DNA of 64,000 nucleotides from Rhodocyclaceae bacterium (lineage in GTDB: Bacteria > Pseudomonadota > Gammaproteobacteria > Burkholderiales > Rhodocyclaceae). The DNA lies in contig RXJP01000016.1 in the NCBI GenBank assembly GCA_003963315.1, forward strand, positions 62,001 through 126,000, read 5' to 3'. Below the pieces are notes generated by a model, which had not been told where the DNA came from, made no database searches, and saw nothing but the letters and a program-made list of their open reading frames with translations. Positions 43,834 to 52,849 of this stretch are shown one piece after another; positions within the stretch are counted from its first letter, which is position 1, and every line of letters starts with the position of its first letter. A program made the position numbers and the translations under genes.

Positions 43834-44694
43834 ATGGCTGAAACCCTCTCCCCCCTGAACCCCTCCCTCGAGCCCTACTACGACATCGTGCCAACCCAGC
43901 GTGATGTGCTGGCCGACACCTGGATTTCCCGCGGCGGCAACTTCGTCATCGCCCTGTCCAAGGTCAAGGCCGGCGCTGTCCTGGCCCGCAACGACAATCC
44001 CGATGAATACATGGTGCTGCTGCACGATGTGGCCGCTACCATCGAGGCGGGCAAGGAAACCATCACGGCCGCCGCCGACACCCTGACCATCGTGCCCCCG
44101 GGCGCCAGCAAGGTGGTGGCCACTGGCGCCGGCACCATCGTCCGCATTTTCTCCGTGGAAGCCAAGGATCTGGTTGCTGTGTCCCACAACGCATCGCACT
44201 ATGCCGCGGGCGCTCCCCACGTCGCGCCGCTGGTGTCCTGGCCCGCGCCGCCGGACGGTTACCGCCTGCGTCATTACGTGTTGTCCGAGTACGTCAAGCC
44301 CGGCTCCAACATGCGCATCTTCCGCAGCCGGAACCTGATGGTGAACGTACTCACCTGCTGGGAAGCGCCGCGGGACATCCATAAGCTCAGCCCCCATTCC
44401 CACGAAGACTTCGAGCAAGGTTCCCTGGCCCTGGCGGGCAACTGGGTCCACCACCTGCGTTACCCCTGGACCCCGGACATGAGCCGCTGGCGCGACGACG
44501 AGCATGCGGCCATCGGCAGCCCTTCCCTCACCGTGATCCCGCCCACGGTGATCCACACCAGCCGCAACACCGACCCCAACGCCATCCTGGTGGATGTTTT
44601 CGCACCGCCCCGGGAAGACTTTTCCAACATGTCCGGCATGGTCCGCAACGAAGCGGAATACCCCATGCCCGGCAAACACAACGCCGCGTCCTGA
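43834..44694 (+). CDS. Cupin-like protein, function unknown
   Basis: The 286-residue protein shows two beta-rich halves. The second contains the cupin-type metal motif HKLSPHSHEDFEQGSLALAG, and later a His in PPTVIHTSRN. The first (SKVKAGAVLARNDNPDEYMV, then TLTIVPPGASKVVATGAGTI) has the same cupin rhythm without the histidines. A bicupin with one active metal site is the likeliest reading. It sits 10 bp after the aldolase and 26 bp before the amidohydrolase-like gene, so it is part of the same operon. Isomerase, dioxygenase or lyase roles are all possible. Confidence 0.7.
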   Translation: MAETLSPLNPSLEPYYDIVPTQRDVLADTWISRGGNFVIALSKVKAGAVLARNDNPDEYMVLLHDVAATIEAGKETITAAADTLTIVPPGASKVVATGAGTIVRIFSVEAKDLVAVSHNASHYAAGAPHVAPLVSWPAPPDGYRLRHYVLSEYVKPGSNMRIFRSRNLMVNVLTCWEAPRDIHKLSPHSHEDFEQGSLALAGNWVHHLRYPWTPDMSRWRDDEHAAIGSPSLTVIPPTVIHTSRNTDPNAILVDVFAPPREDFSNMSGMVRNEAEYPMPGKHNAAS

Positions 44695-44720
44695 GACGCT
44701 ATTTTCGATAAGGAAAAACC

Positions 44721-45671
44721 ATGGACCACGCCCCCGCAGCCCCCAGCGGCAAAACCTATCCCGCTCCCGACCCCGCCGTAGTCGACCGCCTGATGCGCGG
44801 TGCAGTGGACCTGCACTGCCATAGCGGCCCCTCGGTGATGCCCCGCTACTGCGACCACATCGAAGCCATGCACGAGGCTTCCGAGGCCGGCATCGGCGCC
44901 TTGCTGATCAAGGACCACTACTACTCCGCCACCCCCATCACCGAGATGCTCAACAAGCACTACGGCAAATTGGGCGTGACCCTGCTCTCCGGCGTTCCCC
45001 TCAACAACACCACCGGCGGCCTCAACATCTACGCCGTAGAGCACGGCATCAAGCTCGGCGCCCGCCTGGTGTGGATGCCCACTTTCTCCGCCAAGAACCA
45101 CCTGGACCACCATCGCAAGGAAAAGGAGGACTTCAAGTTCCCCAAGACCAAGATTGAAATGATCCAGCCTACCCCCCTAACGGTAGTGGATGAACAAGGC
45201 AAGCTGCGGGACGAGGTCATTCCCATTCTCGAGCTGATCGCCGAAGCCGACATCGTGCTTTCCGCCGGCCACCTCCATATTTCCGAAATCTGGCCCCTGT
45301 TCGAAGAAGCCATCAAGCGCGGCGTCAAGCGCCTGTTGGTGAACCACCCCACGTTTGTGGTGGATGCCAACCTGGACGACATCCGCAAGCTCACCGCCAT
45401 GGGCGCCTATGTGGAACACTCCATGTGCATGTTCGTACCTGATTCCAAATTCTATTTCTACACTCCGGAAATCCTGGCCGACTTGATCGAGGCCGCTGGT
45501 GTGGATAAGACCATCCTCGGCTCCGACCTGGGCCAGGTGGGCAATCCCAACATCACCGACGGCTTTCGCAACGTGGTGGAAACCTGCCTCGCCATCGGCC
45601 GCAGCGAGGATGAAGTGCGGAAGATGGTTTCCACCAATGCCCGCCAGCTGATCGGACTTCCCGCCCTGTAA
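44721..45671 (+). CDS. DUF6282-type amidohydrolase-like protein
   Basis: The 316-residue protein begins its fold with VDLHCHSGPSVMPRYCDHIE, a metal-binding HxH as in amidohydrolase/PHP TIM barrels. It continues LIKDHYYSATPITEML, VWMPTFSAKNHLDHHR, LSAGHLHISEI, LLVNHPTFVVDANLDD and the late Asp segment ILGSDLGQVGNPN. This His/Asp series suggests a binuclear or mononuclear metal hydrolase or decarboxylase. I recall the family being labelled DUF6282; no reaction is known to me. It belongs to the TRAP operon by spacing and strand. Confidence 0.75.
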   Translation: MDHAPAAPSGKTYPAPDPAVVDRLMRGAVDLHCHSGPSVMPRYCDHIEAMHEASEAGIGALLIKDHYYSATPITEMLNKHYGKLGVTLLSGVPLNNTTGGLNIYAVEHGIKLGARLVWMPTFSAKNHLDHHRKEKEDFKFPKTKIEMIQPTPLTVVDEQGKLRDEVIPILELIAEADIVLSAGHLHISEIWPLFEEAIKRGVKRLLVNHPTFVVDANLDDIRKLTAMGAYVEHSMCMFVPDSKFYFYTPEILADLIEAAGVDKTILGSDLGQVGNPNITDGFRNVVETCLAIGRSEDEVRKMVSTNARQLIGLPAL

Positions 45672-45786
45672 ACCTATGCCGGGCGTCCGCCAAGGCAGAC
45701 CCCTGACTTTTACCCCAGAGCGACAAGCCTTGGGGTACGTCCGGTCGAGTATCCTCACACCCACCCTTCCGAATTAAGGACCCATC

Positions 45787-47145
45787 GTGAGTAAAGTATT
45801 TCCCACCGCCGCCGCTGCCTTATCCGGCCTCCTGGCGGATCACCAGACCATTGCCGCCGGTGGTTTCGGCCTGTGCGGCATCCCCGAGAACCTGATCGTC
45901 GCCCTGCGCGACAGCGGAGTCTCGGGTCTCACCATCGTCGGCAACAACGCCGGCGTGGACGGCTTCGGCATGGGCATTCTGTTGACGACCCGCCAGGTTA
46001 AGAAGGTCGTCGCCTCCTATGTGGGCGAGAACAAGGAATTCGAACGCCAGGTCCTGGCGGGAGAACTGGAACTGGAACTCACCCCCCAAGGCACCCTGGC
46101 GGAGAAACTCCGCGCCGGCGGCGCCGGCATCCCCGGCTTCTACACCCGCACCGGCTACGGCACCCTGTTGGCCGAAGGCAAGGACCTGAAAAGCTTCGAC
46201 GGCCAGGAATACGTCCTGGAACCCGCCATTCGTGCCGACGTTTCCCTGGTCAAAGCCTGGAAGGGGGACAAAGCCGGCAATCTGGTCTATCGCAAGACCG
46301 CCCGCAATTTCAACCCCATGATCGCCACCTGCGGCAAGATCACCGTGGCCGAAGTGGAAGAGCTGGTGGAAGTGGGGGAACTGGACCCGGATGAAATCCA
46401 CACACCGGGCATCTACGTGGACCGCATCGTCCAAGGCAGCGGCTACGAAAAGCGCATCGAGTTCCGTACCGTCCAAGGCACCGCCGGTTCCAAGAAGGAA
46501 TCCCCCATCCGCAATCTGATGGCCCAGCGGGCCGCCCGGGAGTTGAAAGACGGCTATCACGTCAATCTGGGCATTGGCATCCCCACCCTGGTGGCCAATT
46601 TCATCCCCGAGGGCATCCAGGTCACCCTGCAATCGGAGAACGGTTTATTGGGGATTGGCCCCTTTCCCGCAGACGATGCCGTGGATCCCGATCTGATCAA
46701 CGCCGGCAAACAGACCATCACAACGATTCCGGGCAGCAGTTTCTTCTCTAGCGCCGACTCCTTCGCCATGATCCGGGGCGGACACATCGATTTGTCCATC
46801 CTGGGGGCCCTGGAAGTAAATGACCGGGGCGACATCGCCAACTGGATGGTGCCCGGCAAGATGGTCAAGGGCCCCGGCGGCGCCATGGACCTGGTTGCCG
46901 GGGTCAAGCGCGTGGTGGTGCTGATGGAGCACTGCGCCAAGGATGGCAGCCCGAAGATCCTGCCGGAATGCACCCTGCCCATCACGGGCAAAGGCTGCGT
47001 CAACCTCATCATCACCGACCTGTGTGTGTTCGAGGTGGTCCATGGCCAGGGGCTGGTGCTGACCGAGCTCCATCCCGGGGTCAGCCTGGAAGAGGTGAAG
47101 CTGAAAACTGGCGTGCCGTTCCTGATTGCAGAATCGGCTCAATAA
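45787..47145 (+). CDS. Single-chain acyl-CoA:3-oxoacid-type CoA transferase (alpha and beta fused)
   Basis: The 452-residue protein starts at a GTG. Residues 1 to about 225 match the alpha subunit (IAAGGFGLCGIPENLIVALR, GAGIPGFYTRTGYGTLLAEG). Residues about 240-452 match the beta subunit (YHVNLGIGIPTLVANFIPEG and the catalytic Glu at 284 in QSENGLLGIGP). Bacteria usually keep these as two genes; the one-chain form is typical of mitochondrial SCOT. The reaction moves CoA between succinyl- or acetyl-CoA and a carboxylic acid. A 115-bp gap with a CCCCA...TGGGG dyad separates it from the upstream gene, so it may have its own promoter. Confidence 0.9.
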   Translation: MSKVFPTAAAALSGLLADHQTIAAGGFGLCGIPENLIVALRDSGVSGLTIVGNNAGVDGFGMGILLTTRQVKKVVASYVGENKEFERQVLAGELELELTPQGTLAEKLRAGGAGIPGFYTRTGYGTLLAEGKDLKSFDGQEYVLEPAIRADVSLVKAWKGDKAGNLVYRKTARNFNPMIATCGKITVAEVEELVEVGELDPDEIHTPGIYVDRIVQGSGYEKRIEFRTVQGTAGSKKESPIRNLMAQRAARELKDGYHVNLGIGIPTLVANFIPEGIQVTLQSENGLLGIGPFPADDAVDPDLINAGKQTITTIPGSSFFSSADSFAMIRGGHIDLSILGALEVNDRGDIANWMVPGKMVKGPGGAMDLVAGVKRVVVLMEHCAKDGSPKILPECTLPITGKGCVNLIITDLCVFEVVHGQGLVLTELHPGVSLEEVKLKTGVPFLIAESAQ

Positions 47146-47284
47146 CATCCGTCTGCCTAGCTCATCCAGGCTCACAAAATGTTATTGGACCAGCACACTC
47201 CATAAGTGGGTCCATGAGGGAACGTCCATTACTGCCGCATCGCATTCAGGCGACCCCGACAAAGATAACTGGCATCGATTGGGA

Positions 47285-47306
47285 GGGGGCGTTATCGCCC
47301 TCTTTT
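47285..47306 (+). terminator. Likely terminator of the TRAP operon
   Basis: GGGGGCG-TTAT-CGCCCTC forms a 7-bp stem (one G-U pair) followed by TTTT, 140 bp after the CoA transferase stop. Confidence 0.6.
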
Positions 47307-47515
47307 CCCGCCAAAGACACCTGTCGTTTACTCTGGCTACTCTTTGGCGCTGACAGAGCCTTTGTGGAATGATCATGCAAAGCCACCAGGCGCTCGTGGC
47401 GTTCATGGCTTAAATACCCGACTTAAGCTTGACCCTTGGTACAAGCCATCTTTGAAAAGTGGGTTCCCGCTCCAAAGTAGAGGCCACCATTCCGCCCACC
47501 GTACCCTGCTGCAAC

Positions 47516-47570
47516 TAGGGCCTGTTCACACTATGTCGGCGGACCGTCGCCATAGTGTGAACAGGCCCTA
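47516..47570. repeat. MITE-like element with perfect 20-bp inverted repeats
   Basis: Bases 47516-47535 are the exact reverse complement of 47551-47570, with 15 bp between. The arm contains GGGCCTGTTCACAC, which looks like the end of an IS element. The outermost TA on each side could be a TA target duplication. There is no T-tract, so it is not a normal terminator. It may be the fused ends of a lost insertion sequence. Confidence 0.65.
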
Positions 47571-47762
47571 ACTGAGCAAGCGGCCCACATTGGAGCAAGT
47601 TGCCCACTCGCCATGTGTAAGAAACAAGACAACCTCCGGCTGCCCTTGTATCCTGAGACGAAGGAAAATCCCGGTCTTACCATGCCTTGTCAGGAGCACA
47701 GTCCACTTCCTGTGGATATTGCCGCCACTCAAGTTGCTATGGCATATAGCCTGCTTCCAGCA

Positions 47763-47790
47763 CTGGCTCGCCTAGAGCCAGCGTTTTTTT
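47763..47790 (+). terminator. Strong terminator without an obvious upstream gene
   Basis: CTGGCTC-GCCTA-GAGCCAG makes a 7-bp GC-rich stem followed by CG and seven T. The nearest plus-strand gene ends 618 bp earlier and already has a terminator. The 47570-47762 segment may therefore encode a small RNA, or a very small protein, ending here. Confidence 0.7.
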
Positions 47791-47871
47791 GTATCCTAGT
47801 CCGATTAAATTAATCATACGGGGCGGACTCGATTTGCCCCCGCATTCAAACTTTGTCCGTGGGAGGGCAGC

Positions 47872-49458
47872 ATGGCCTTAATCATTGGGGTGCCCCGGGA
47901 AACATTCGCCAACGAGAAACGTGTAGCGACAGTTCCCGAGGTAGTGGAAAAACTGATCAAGCTGGGTTTTGGCGTACTGGTGGAAACCAATGCCGGCGTT
48001 GGCGCCAATTGTGGCGACGATGCCTATGTGGCGGCAGGCGCCCAGATTGCGGCCAACGCAGCAGAGCTTTGGTCCAAGGCCGATGTGGTATTCAAGGTGC
48101 GGGCGCCGAGCACGGAGGAAATGGCTCTGATGCGGGAAGGCACAGCCCTGCTCAGCTTCGTCTGGCCGGCCCAGAACCCCGAATTAATGCAGCAATTGGC
48201 GGCCAAGAAGGCCACCGTGCTGGCCATTGACTGTTTGCCGCGCACCCTTTCCCGCGCCCAGAAGATGGATGCCCTGACTTCCCAAGCCGGGGTCGCCGGC
48301 TACCGGGCGGTCATCGAGGCGGCCAATGCCTTTGGCCGCTTCTTCAACGGCCAGATCACCGCCGCCGGAAAGGTGCCCCCCGCCAAGGTATTCATCGCCG
48401 GCGCCGGCGTGGCCGGCCTGGCTGCCATCGGCACGGCTGCCGGTCTGGGCGCCATCGTCCGCGCCAACGATACCCGGGCGGAAGTGGCTGACCAGGTGGT
48501 GTCCCTGGGCGGCGAGTTCGTCAAGGTCGATTATGAAGAGGAAGGTTCCGGCGGCGGCGGTTACGCCAAGGTGATGTCCGAAGGCTTCCAGCAGGCCCAG
48601 CGCGAGATGTACGCCAAGCAGGCCAAGGAATGCGACATCATCATCACCACCGCCCTGATCCCCGGCAAGCCGGCCCCGCGCCTGATCACCGCCGACATGG
48701 TGAAATCCATGAAACCCGGCAGCGTGATCGTGGACATGGCCGCCGAACAAGGGGGCAATTGCGAGCTGACCGAACCCGGCCAGACCGTGGTGAAGCACGG
48801 CGTCACCATCGTCGGTTATACCGACCTGACCTCCCGCCTGGCCAAGCAATCCTCGACCCTCTACGCCAACAACCTGCTGCGCCTAACGGAAGAACTGTGC
48901 AAGGCCAAGGACGGCAATCTCAACGTCAACATGGAAGACGACGCCATCCGCGGCCTGACCGTGGTCAAGGAAGGCGCCGTCACCTGGCCGGCACCGCCCC
49001 TCAAGGCGGCACCGGCGCCGGCCCCCAAAGCCGCGGCACCGGCCGCGGCGGCGGCGAAGAAGAGCAGCGGCCACGGCGCGCCCAGCGAACCCATGCCCGG
49101 CGGCAAATTGGCCGTTATGTTCGGCGTGATGGCCGTGCTGTTCTGGCTGGTGGGCGCCTTTGCGCCCCCGGCCTTCCTGGCCCACTTCACCGTATTTGTG
49201 CTGGCCTGCTTCGTCGGTTACATGGTGGTCTGGAACGTGACGCCTTCCCTGCACACGCCGCTGATGAGCGTGACCAATGCCATCAGCTCCATCATCGCCA
49301 TCGGCGCGTTGATCCAGATTGCACCGCCCCTCGCCGAGGGCACAGCGCAGAATGAATGGATCCGCTGGCTTGCCGTAGGCGGCGTGGTGCTCACCGCCGT
49401 CAATATGTTCGGCGGCTTCGCCGTGACCCAGCGCATGCTGGCCATGTTCCGCAAGTAA
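47872..49458 (+). CDS. pntA: NAD(P) transhydrogenase subunit alpha (PntA, alpha-1 and alpha-2 fused)
   Basis: The 528-residue protein contains the NAD(H)-binding domain I ([40 protein letters not shown], then [20 protein letters not shown]). A long Ala/Pro/Lys linker (about 370-405) follows, then four C-terminal membrane helices that are a separate gene (alpha-2) in some species. With PntB it couples proton entry to hydride transfer from NADH to NADP+. The ATG has the ribosome site GGGAGGGCAGC. A short GGGGC...GCCCC dyad lies in the leader near 47820-47842. Confidence 0.95.
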   Translation: MALIIGVPRETFANEKRVATVPEVVEKLIKLGFGVLVETNAGVGANCGDDAYVAAGAQIAANAAELWSKADVVFKVRAPSTEEMALMREGTALLSFVWPAQNPELMQQLAAKKATVLAIDCLPRTLSRAQKMDALTSQAGVAGYRAVIEAANAFGRFFNGQITAAGKVPPAKVFIAGAGVAGLAAIGTAAGLGAIVRANDTRAEVADQVVSLGGEFVKVDYEEEGSGGGGYAKVMSEGFQQAQREMYAKQAKECDIIITTALIPGKPAPRLITADMVKSMKPGSVIVDMAAEQGGNCELTEPGQTVVKHGVTIVGYTDLTSRLAKQSSTLYANNLLRLTEELCKAKDGNLNVNMEDDAIRGLTVVKEGAVTWPAPPLKAAPAPAPKAAAPAAAAAKKSSGHGAPSEPMPGGKLAVMFGVMAVLFWLVGAFAPPAFLAHFTVFVLACFVGYMVVWNVTPSLHTPLMSVTNAISSIIAIGALIQIAPPLAEGTAQNEWIRWLAVGGVVLTAVNMFGGFAVTQRMLAMFRK

Positions 49459-49472
49459 GGGAGACCCGTTTC

Positions 49473-50891
49473 ATGTCTGCAAATCTGGCTACCGTCTCCT
49501 ATATCGGAGCAACCATCCTCTTCATCCTCAGCCTGGGCGGCCTGTCCAACCAGGAATCCGCCCGCCGCGGCAACCTCTTCGGCATGATCGGCATGACCAT
49601 CGCCGTGGTGGCCACGGTGTTCGGCCCCCGGGTCACTGGTGCAGGCCTGCCCTGGATCATCGGCGCCATGGCCATCGGCGGCACCGTGGGCCTGGTCGCC
49701 GCACGCAAGGTGCAAATGACCCAGATGCCCGAACTCGTGGCGCTGATGCACAGCCTGGTGGGTCTGGCCGCGGCCCTGGTGGGCTTTGCCAGCTACATCG
49801 ACACGTCGTCACCCATGGTGGGTGCGGAAAAGACGATTCATGAGGTGGAAATCTACGTCGGTATCCTGATCGGCGTGGTCACCTTCTCCGGTTCGTTGAT
49901 CGCCTTCGGCAAGTTGGCCGGAAAAATAGGCGGCAAGCCCTTGTTGCTACCTGGCCGCCACTGGCTCAATCTGGCCGGGCTGTTGATCGTGATCTGGTTC
50001 GGCCGCGAGTTCCTCAACGCCCATACCGTCGCCGACGGCATGACGCCCCTCATCGTGCTGACCGTGATCTCCCTGCTCTTCGGGGTACACATGGTCATGG
50101 CCATCGGCGGCGCCGACATGCCCGTGGTGGTGTCCATGCTCAACAGCTACTCCGGCTGGGCTGCCGCCGCCACCGGCTTCATGCTTTCCAATGACCTGCT
50201 GATCGTGGTGGGCGCCTTGGTGGGTTCCTCCGGTGCGATCCTGTCCTACATCATGTGCCGGGCCATGAACCGCAACTTCGTCAGCGTGATCGCCGGCGGC
50301 TTCGGCAGCGGCGCCCCGGCGCCGAAGGGCGCGAAGGATGCCGCCAGTGCGGAACCGGCCGGCGAGGTCAGCCCGATCAATGCCGCCGAAACGGCCGAAC
50401 TGCTCCGCGAATCGAAGAACGTCATCATCGTTCCAGGCTATGGCATGGCCGTAGCCCAGGCCCAACACACGGTGTTTGAAATCACCAAGACCCTGCGCGA
50501 AAAAGGCGTAAACGTCCGCTTCGGCATCCACCCCGTTGCCGGCCGCATGCCCGGCCACATGAACGTGCTGCTGGCGGAAGCCAAGGTGCCCTACGACATC
50601 GTGATGGAAATGGACGAGATCAACGAGGACTTCCCGGACACTGATGTGGCCATGGTGATCGGCGCCAATGACATCGTGAACCCCAGCGCGGCGGAAGATC
50701 CCACCAGCCCCATCGCCGGCATGCCGGTGCTGGAGGTGTGGAAAGCCAAGACCACGGTGGTCATGAAGCGCTCCATGGCCTCCGGTTACGCGGGCGTGGA
50801 CAATCCGCTGTTCTACAAGGAGAACAACCGGATGCTCTTCGGCGATGCCAAGAAAATGCTGGACGAGGTGCTGATCGCCCTCCACGGCTAA
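49473..50891 (+). CDS. pntB: NAD(P) transhydrogenase subunit beta (PntB)
   Basis: The 472-residue protein has eight to nine N-terminal membrane helices and the NADP-binding domain III ([60 protein letters not shown] and [20 protein letters not shown]). It starts 14 bp after pntA. A perfect bidirectional terminator follows. Confidence 0.97.
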   Translation: MSANLATVSYIGATILFILSLGGLSNQESARRGNLFGMIGMTIAVVATVFGPRVTGAGLPWIIGAMAIGGTVGLVAARKVQMTQMPELVALMHSLVGLAAALVGFASYIDTSSPMVGAEKTIHEVEIYVGILIGVVTFSGSLIAFGKLAGKIGGKPLLLPGRHWLNLAGLLIVIWFGREFLNAHTVADGMTPLIVLTVISLLFGVHMVMAIGGADMPVVVSMLNSYSGWAAAATGFMLSNDLLIVVGALVGSSGAILSYIMCRAMNRNFVSVIAGGFGSGAPAPKGAKDAASAEPAGEVSPINAAETAELLRESKNVIIVPGYGMAVAQAQHTVFEITKTLREKGVNVRFGIHPVAGRMPGHMNVLLAEAKVPYDIVMEMDEINEDFPDTDVAMVIGANDIVNPSAAEDPTSPIAGMPVLEVWKAKTTVVMKRSMASGYAGVDNPLFYKENNRMLFGDAKKMLDEVLIALHG

Positions 50892-50909
50892 GCGTTCGCC
50901 ACCCCATAA

Positions 50910-50940
50910 GGCCGCAGCCCCATTGGGCTGCGGCCTTTTC
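50910..50940. terminator. Bidirectional terminator between pntB and the PP2C gene
   Basis: GGCCGCAGCCC (50910-50920), loop CATT, GGGCTGCGGCC (50925-50935), then TTTTCTTT. The 11-bp stem is perfect and sits between two convergent genes. Confidence 0.92.
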
Positions 50941-50966
50941 TTTGGCCCTATTCCGTTGCCCTGCCT

Positions 50967-51770
50967 TTAGGAAACAGTGGATTTTTTCGGCGCACCGGCT
51001 GCAAAGGGCTTTTTCTTCGGCGTCTCCACTTCCACCACCTTGATGATGGCCACGGAGCAATTGTCGCCCCGGCCCTTGGCCCTTTCCCGGGCCCTTTCGA
51101 TCAAGGTTTCCGCCGCCTGCCTAGGCGGCATGGCGTCCAGGATGCCGCCCATCTCATCGTTCTTGAAATAAGCCCAGATACCGTCGGAACACACCAGGAA
51201 GCAATCCCCGGCCTGCAAGCCCACCGCCTCGCCGAAATCGATCTCGGGCTTGGCCTCGTCCCCCAGGCAGGACACCAGGAGGTTCTTGTTGGGGTGCTGC
51301 TCCGCCTGCTCCTCGGTGATGTAGCCGGGGACGACCATCTTGCGCATGACGAGGGAATGGTCCACGGTGCGCGCCAGCAACTCCCCGTTGCGGAAGTGGT
51401 AGATACGGGAATCGCCACAATGGGCCCAGTCCACCCGTCCCGGCTGGAGCAGCAGGACGCAGGCGGTGCTGTGGGGCTCCAGGCCCGAGGTCATGGCCGC
51501 CAGGCGGATGCCCTCATGGCCGTCGTTGATGCAGTTGCCGAGCATCTCCTTCACATCGCCGCCAGGACCGAATCGGTCGAAGCTTTGCCGCGCAGATTGG
51601 ATGACCTGCTCCGCCGCCATGGAGCCGCCGCTCAATCCGCCCATGCCATCGGCCAAGGCCACCAGCATCGCCCCGGCGTACTTGGGATTGGGAAAAATGG
51701 CAACACGATCCTGCTGCTCCTCGCGGTCGCCGATATGCTGGGCTGCGCAGCTATCTATGGAAAGGGCCAT
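50967..51770 (-). CDS. PP2C-family Ser/Thr protein phosphatase
   Basis: The 267-residue protein has the bacterial PP2C metal motifs: an N-terminal Gly-Asp-Arg-Glu-Glu-Gln-Gln-Asp segment, ALADGMGGLSGG, WAHCGDSRIYHF, CSDGIWAYF and GDNCSVAII near the C-terminus. Its basic C-terminal tail (PKKKPFAAGAPKKS) is unusual. It lies 86 bp downstream of an HDOD gene on the same strand, so the two may form a small signalling operon. No Ser/Thr kinase is encoded nearby. Confidence 0.9.
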   Translation of the reverse strand: MALSIDSCAAQHIGDREEQQDRVAIFPNPKYAGAMLVALADGMGGLSGGSMAAEQVIQSARQSFDRFGPGGDVKEMLGNCINDGHEGIRLAAMTSGLEPHSTACVLLLQPGRVDWAHCGDSRIYHFRNGELLARTVDHSLVMRKMVVPGYITEEQAEQHPNKNLLVSCLGDEAKPEIDFGEAVGLQAGDCFLVCSDGIWAYFKNDEMGGILDAMPPRQAAETLIERARERAKGRGDNCSVAIIKVVEVETPKKKPFAAGAPKKSTVS

Positions 51771-51856
51771 GGGTCAGTTGCCATTCCTGGAAACAATGGG
51801 CTGCCGCCCATTCTGATCGCAGAGGGAATGCCGCCGCATCTGTCTTTGCAAATTCC

Positions 51857-52708
51857 TCATGCCTCGCCGTGGAAACGCTCTTCCATATCCTGGCGAAACT
51901 CTTTTTCCTCGTCGGGATGCAGCCCCAGTTCCGCCAGCACCTCCGCTTCCAAATCCTCCCAGCCCGGCGTCTCCACGTGCATCACGTGATTGCAGTAGTG
52001 CCTGGCCAGGTGCAGGATCGCCACCAGGGAACGGACAGCACCGAATTCCTCCCGGGGCATCTCTTCGTGGTACAGGATCGCCGTGGCCACGAAATCCGGC
52101 AACTTCCAATGGCGGGCCACCAGATAGCCGATGACGCAGTGGTCCACATTCAGTTTCGCGTCCTCGTCCTCCACATCCAGTTCACATTGCAAACGGTCGA
52201 AGGACACCTTCTTGCAGTAGTCGGGGAAACGTTGCATCAACACAGGGATTCCGCACTCGCGGAATATGCCCGCCATATAGGCCTGTTCAGGGAAGATATT
52301 GCACACCGATACCCTGTCGTCGGCGATCAGCGCCGCCATCTCGGCGATATCCGAAGAGCGCGTCCAGAAGGCATCGAAGGCCTTGCGCTTACCCTCGGAC
52401 AACGAGGTGGTCAGCGCCACGGCCTGGACCAGGCTGAGCAGCTGCTTGGTTCCAAGCATCATCAACACCTGATCGAGGCGATCCATGTTCTTTTTGCCCT
52501 TGGCAAAAAGGGGAGACTTGGCCACCTTGAATACCATGGCAGCCAGCCCCGGATCCTTACCGATGATCCGCGCCAGGGTATGGTTATCGTAATCCCCTTG
52601 CTCCAGCGATTGCTGCAACTCGGCCAACACCTTGGGCCAAGGAGGAATCTTCAAGCCCCGGCCTATGAGGTCCTTGAGGGCTTCTTCGTCGTTGATCGCC
52701 TGTTTCAT
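51857..52708 (-). CDS. HDOD-domain signalling protein
   Basis: The 283-residue protein shows the HDOD pattern: LKIPPWPKVLAELQQSLEQG, LARIIGKDPGLAAMVFKVAK SP (split here), MLGTKQLLSLVQAVALTTSL and a FWTRSSDIAEMAALIADDRV segment. It ends with an acidic tail. HDOD proteins are non-catalytic relatives of HD domains that work in signalling or regulation of motility and c-di-GMP circuits. Its neighbour is a PP2C phosphatase. The specific partner is unknown. Confidence 0.87.
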   Translation of the reverse strand: MKQAINDEEALKDLIGRGLKIPPWPKVLAELQQSLEQGDYDNHTLARIIGKDPGLAAMVFKVAKSPLFAKGKKNMDRLDQVLMMLGTKQLLSLVQAVALTTSLSEGKRKAFDAFWTRSSDIAEMAALIADDRVSVCNIFPEQAYMAGIFRECGIPVLMQRFPDYCKKVSFDRLQCELDVEDEDAKLNVDHCVIGYLVARHWKLPDFVATAILYHEEMPREEFGAVRSLVAILHLARHYCNHVMHVETPGWEDLEAEVLAELGLHPDEEKEFRQDMEERFHGEA

Positions 52709-52837
52709 AACGTACTTTCCGCAGCGTCGTCAGACGGCCGCCGCAGTCCTTGCTGTTGTTCGGTACGGGCTGCAAGGTTAGCATCGCCGGGACCGTCATG
52801 GGCGGCTTTGCGAACCGAAGTCGCCCGTATTGGCCTC

Positions 52838-52843
52838 TATAAT
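52838..52843 (+). promoter_or_regulatory. Consensus -10 box placed for a leaderless adenosyltransferase mRNA
   Basis: TATAAT ends 6 bp before the ATG at 52850, so transcription would start at or next to the A of the start codon. No Shine-Dalgarno sequence precedes the ATG (AATCCGCCCATG). The -35 region is poor. Confidence 0.45.
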
Positions 52844-52849
52844 CCGCCC

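Larger units (their letters stand above)
47146..47871. other. 726-bp gene-free region between the CoA transferase and pntA
   Basis: The region is more AT-rich and less codon-like than its surroundings. It contains a terminator at 47285-47306, a perfect 20-bp inverted-repeat element at 47516-47570 and a second strong terminator at 47763-47790 with no evident gene in front of it. Short open frames here have no recognisable similarity or ribosome sites. Confidence 0.7.

Noticed and set aside
47126-47813. Several 60-75-codon open frames in the gene-free region
   Set aside because: No ribosome sites, no recognisable motifs, and frames that cross the terminator or the inverted-repeat element.
51869-52849. 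A long N-terminal extension of the adenosyltransferase frame
   Set aside because: The added residues overlap the HDOD gene on the other strand, and family members begin at the MGHRLSKIYTRTGD region.
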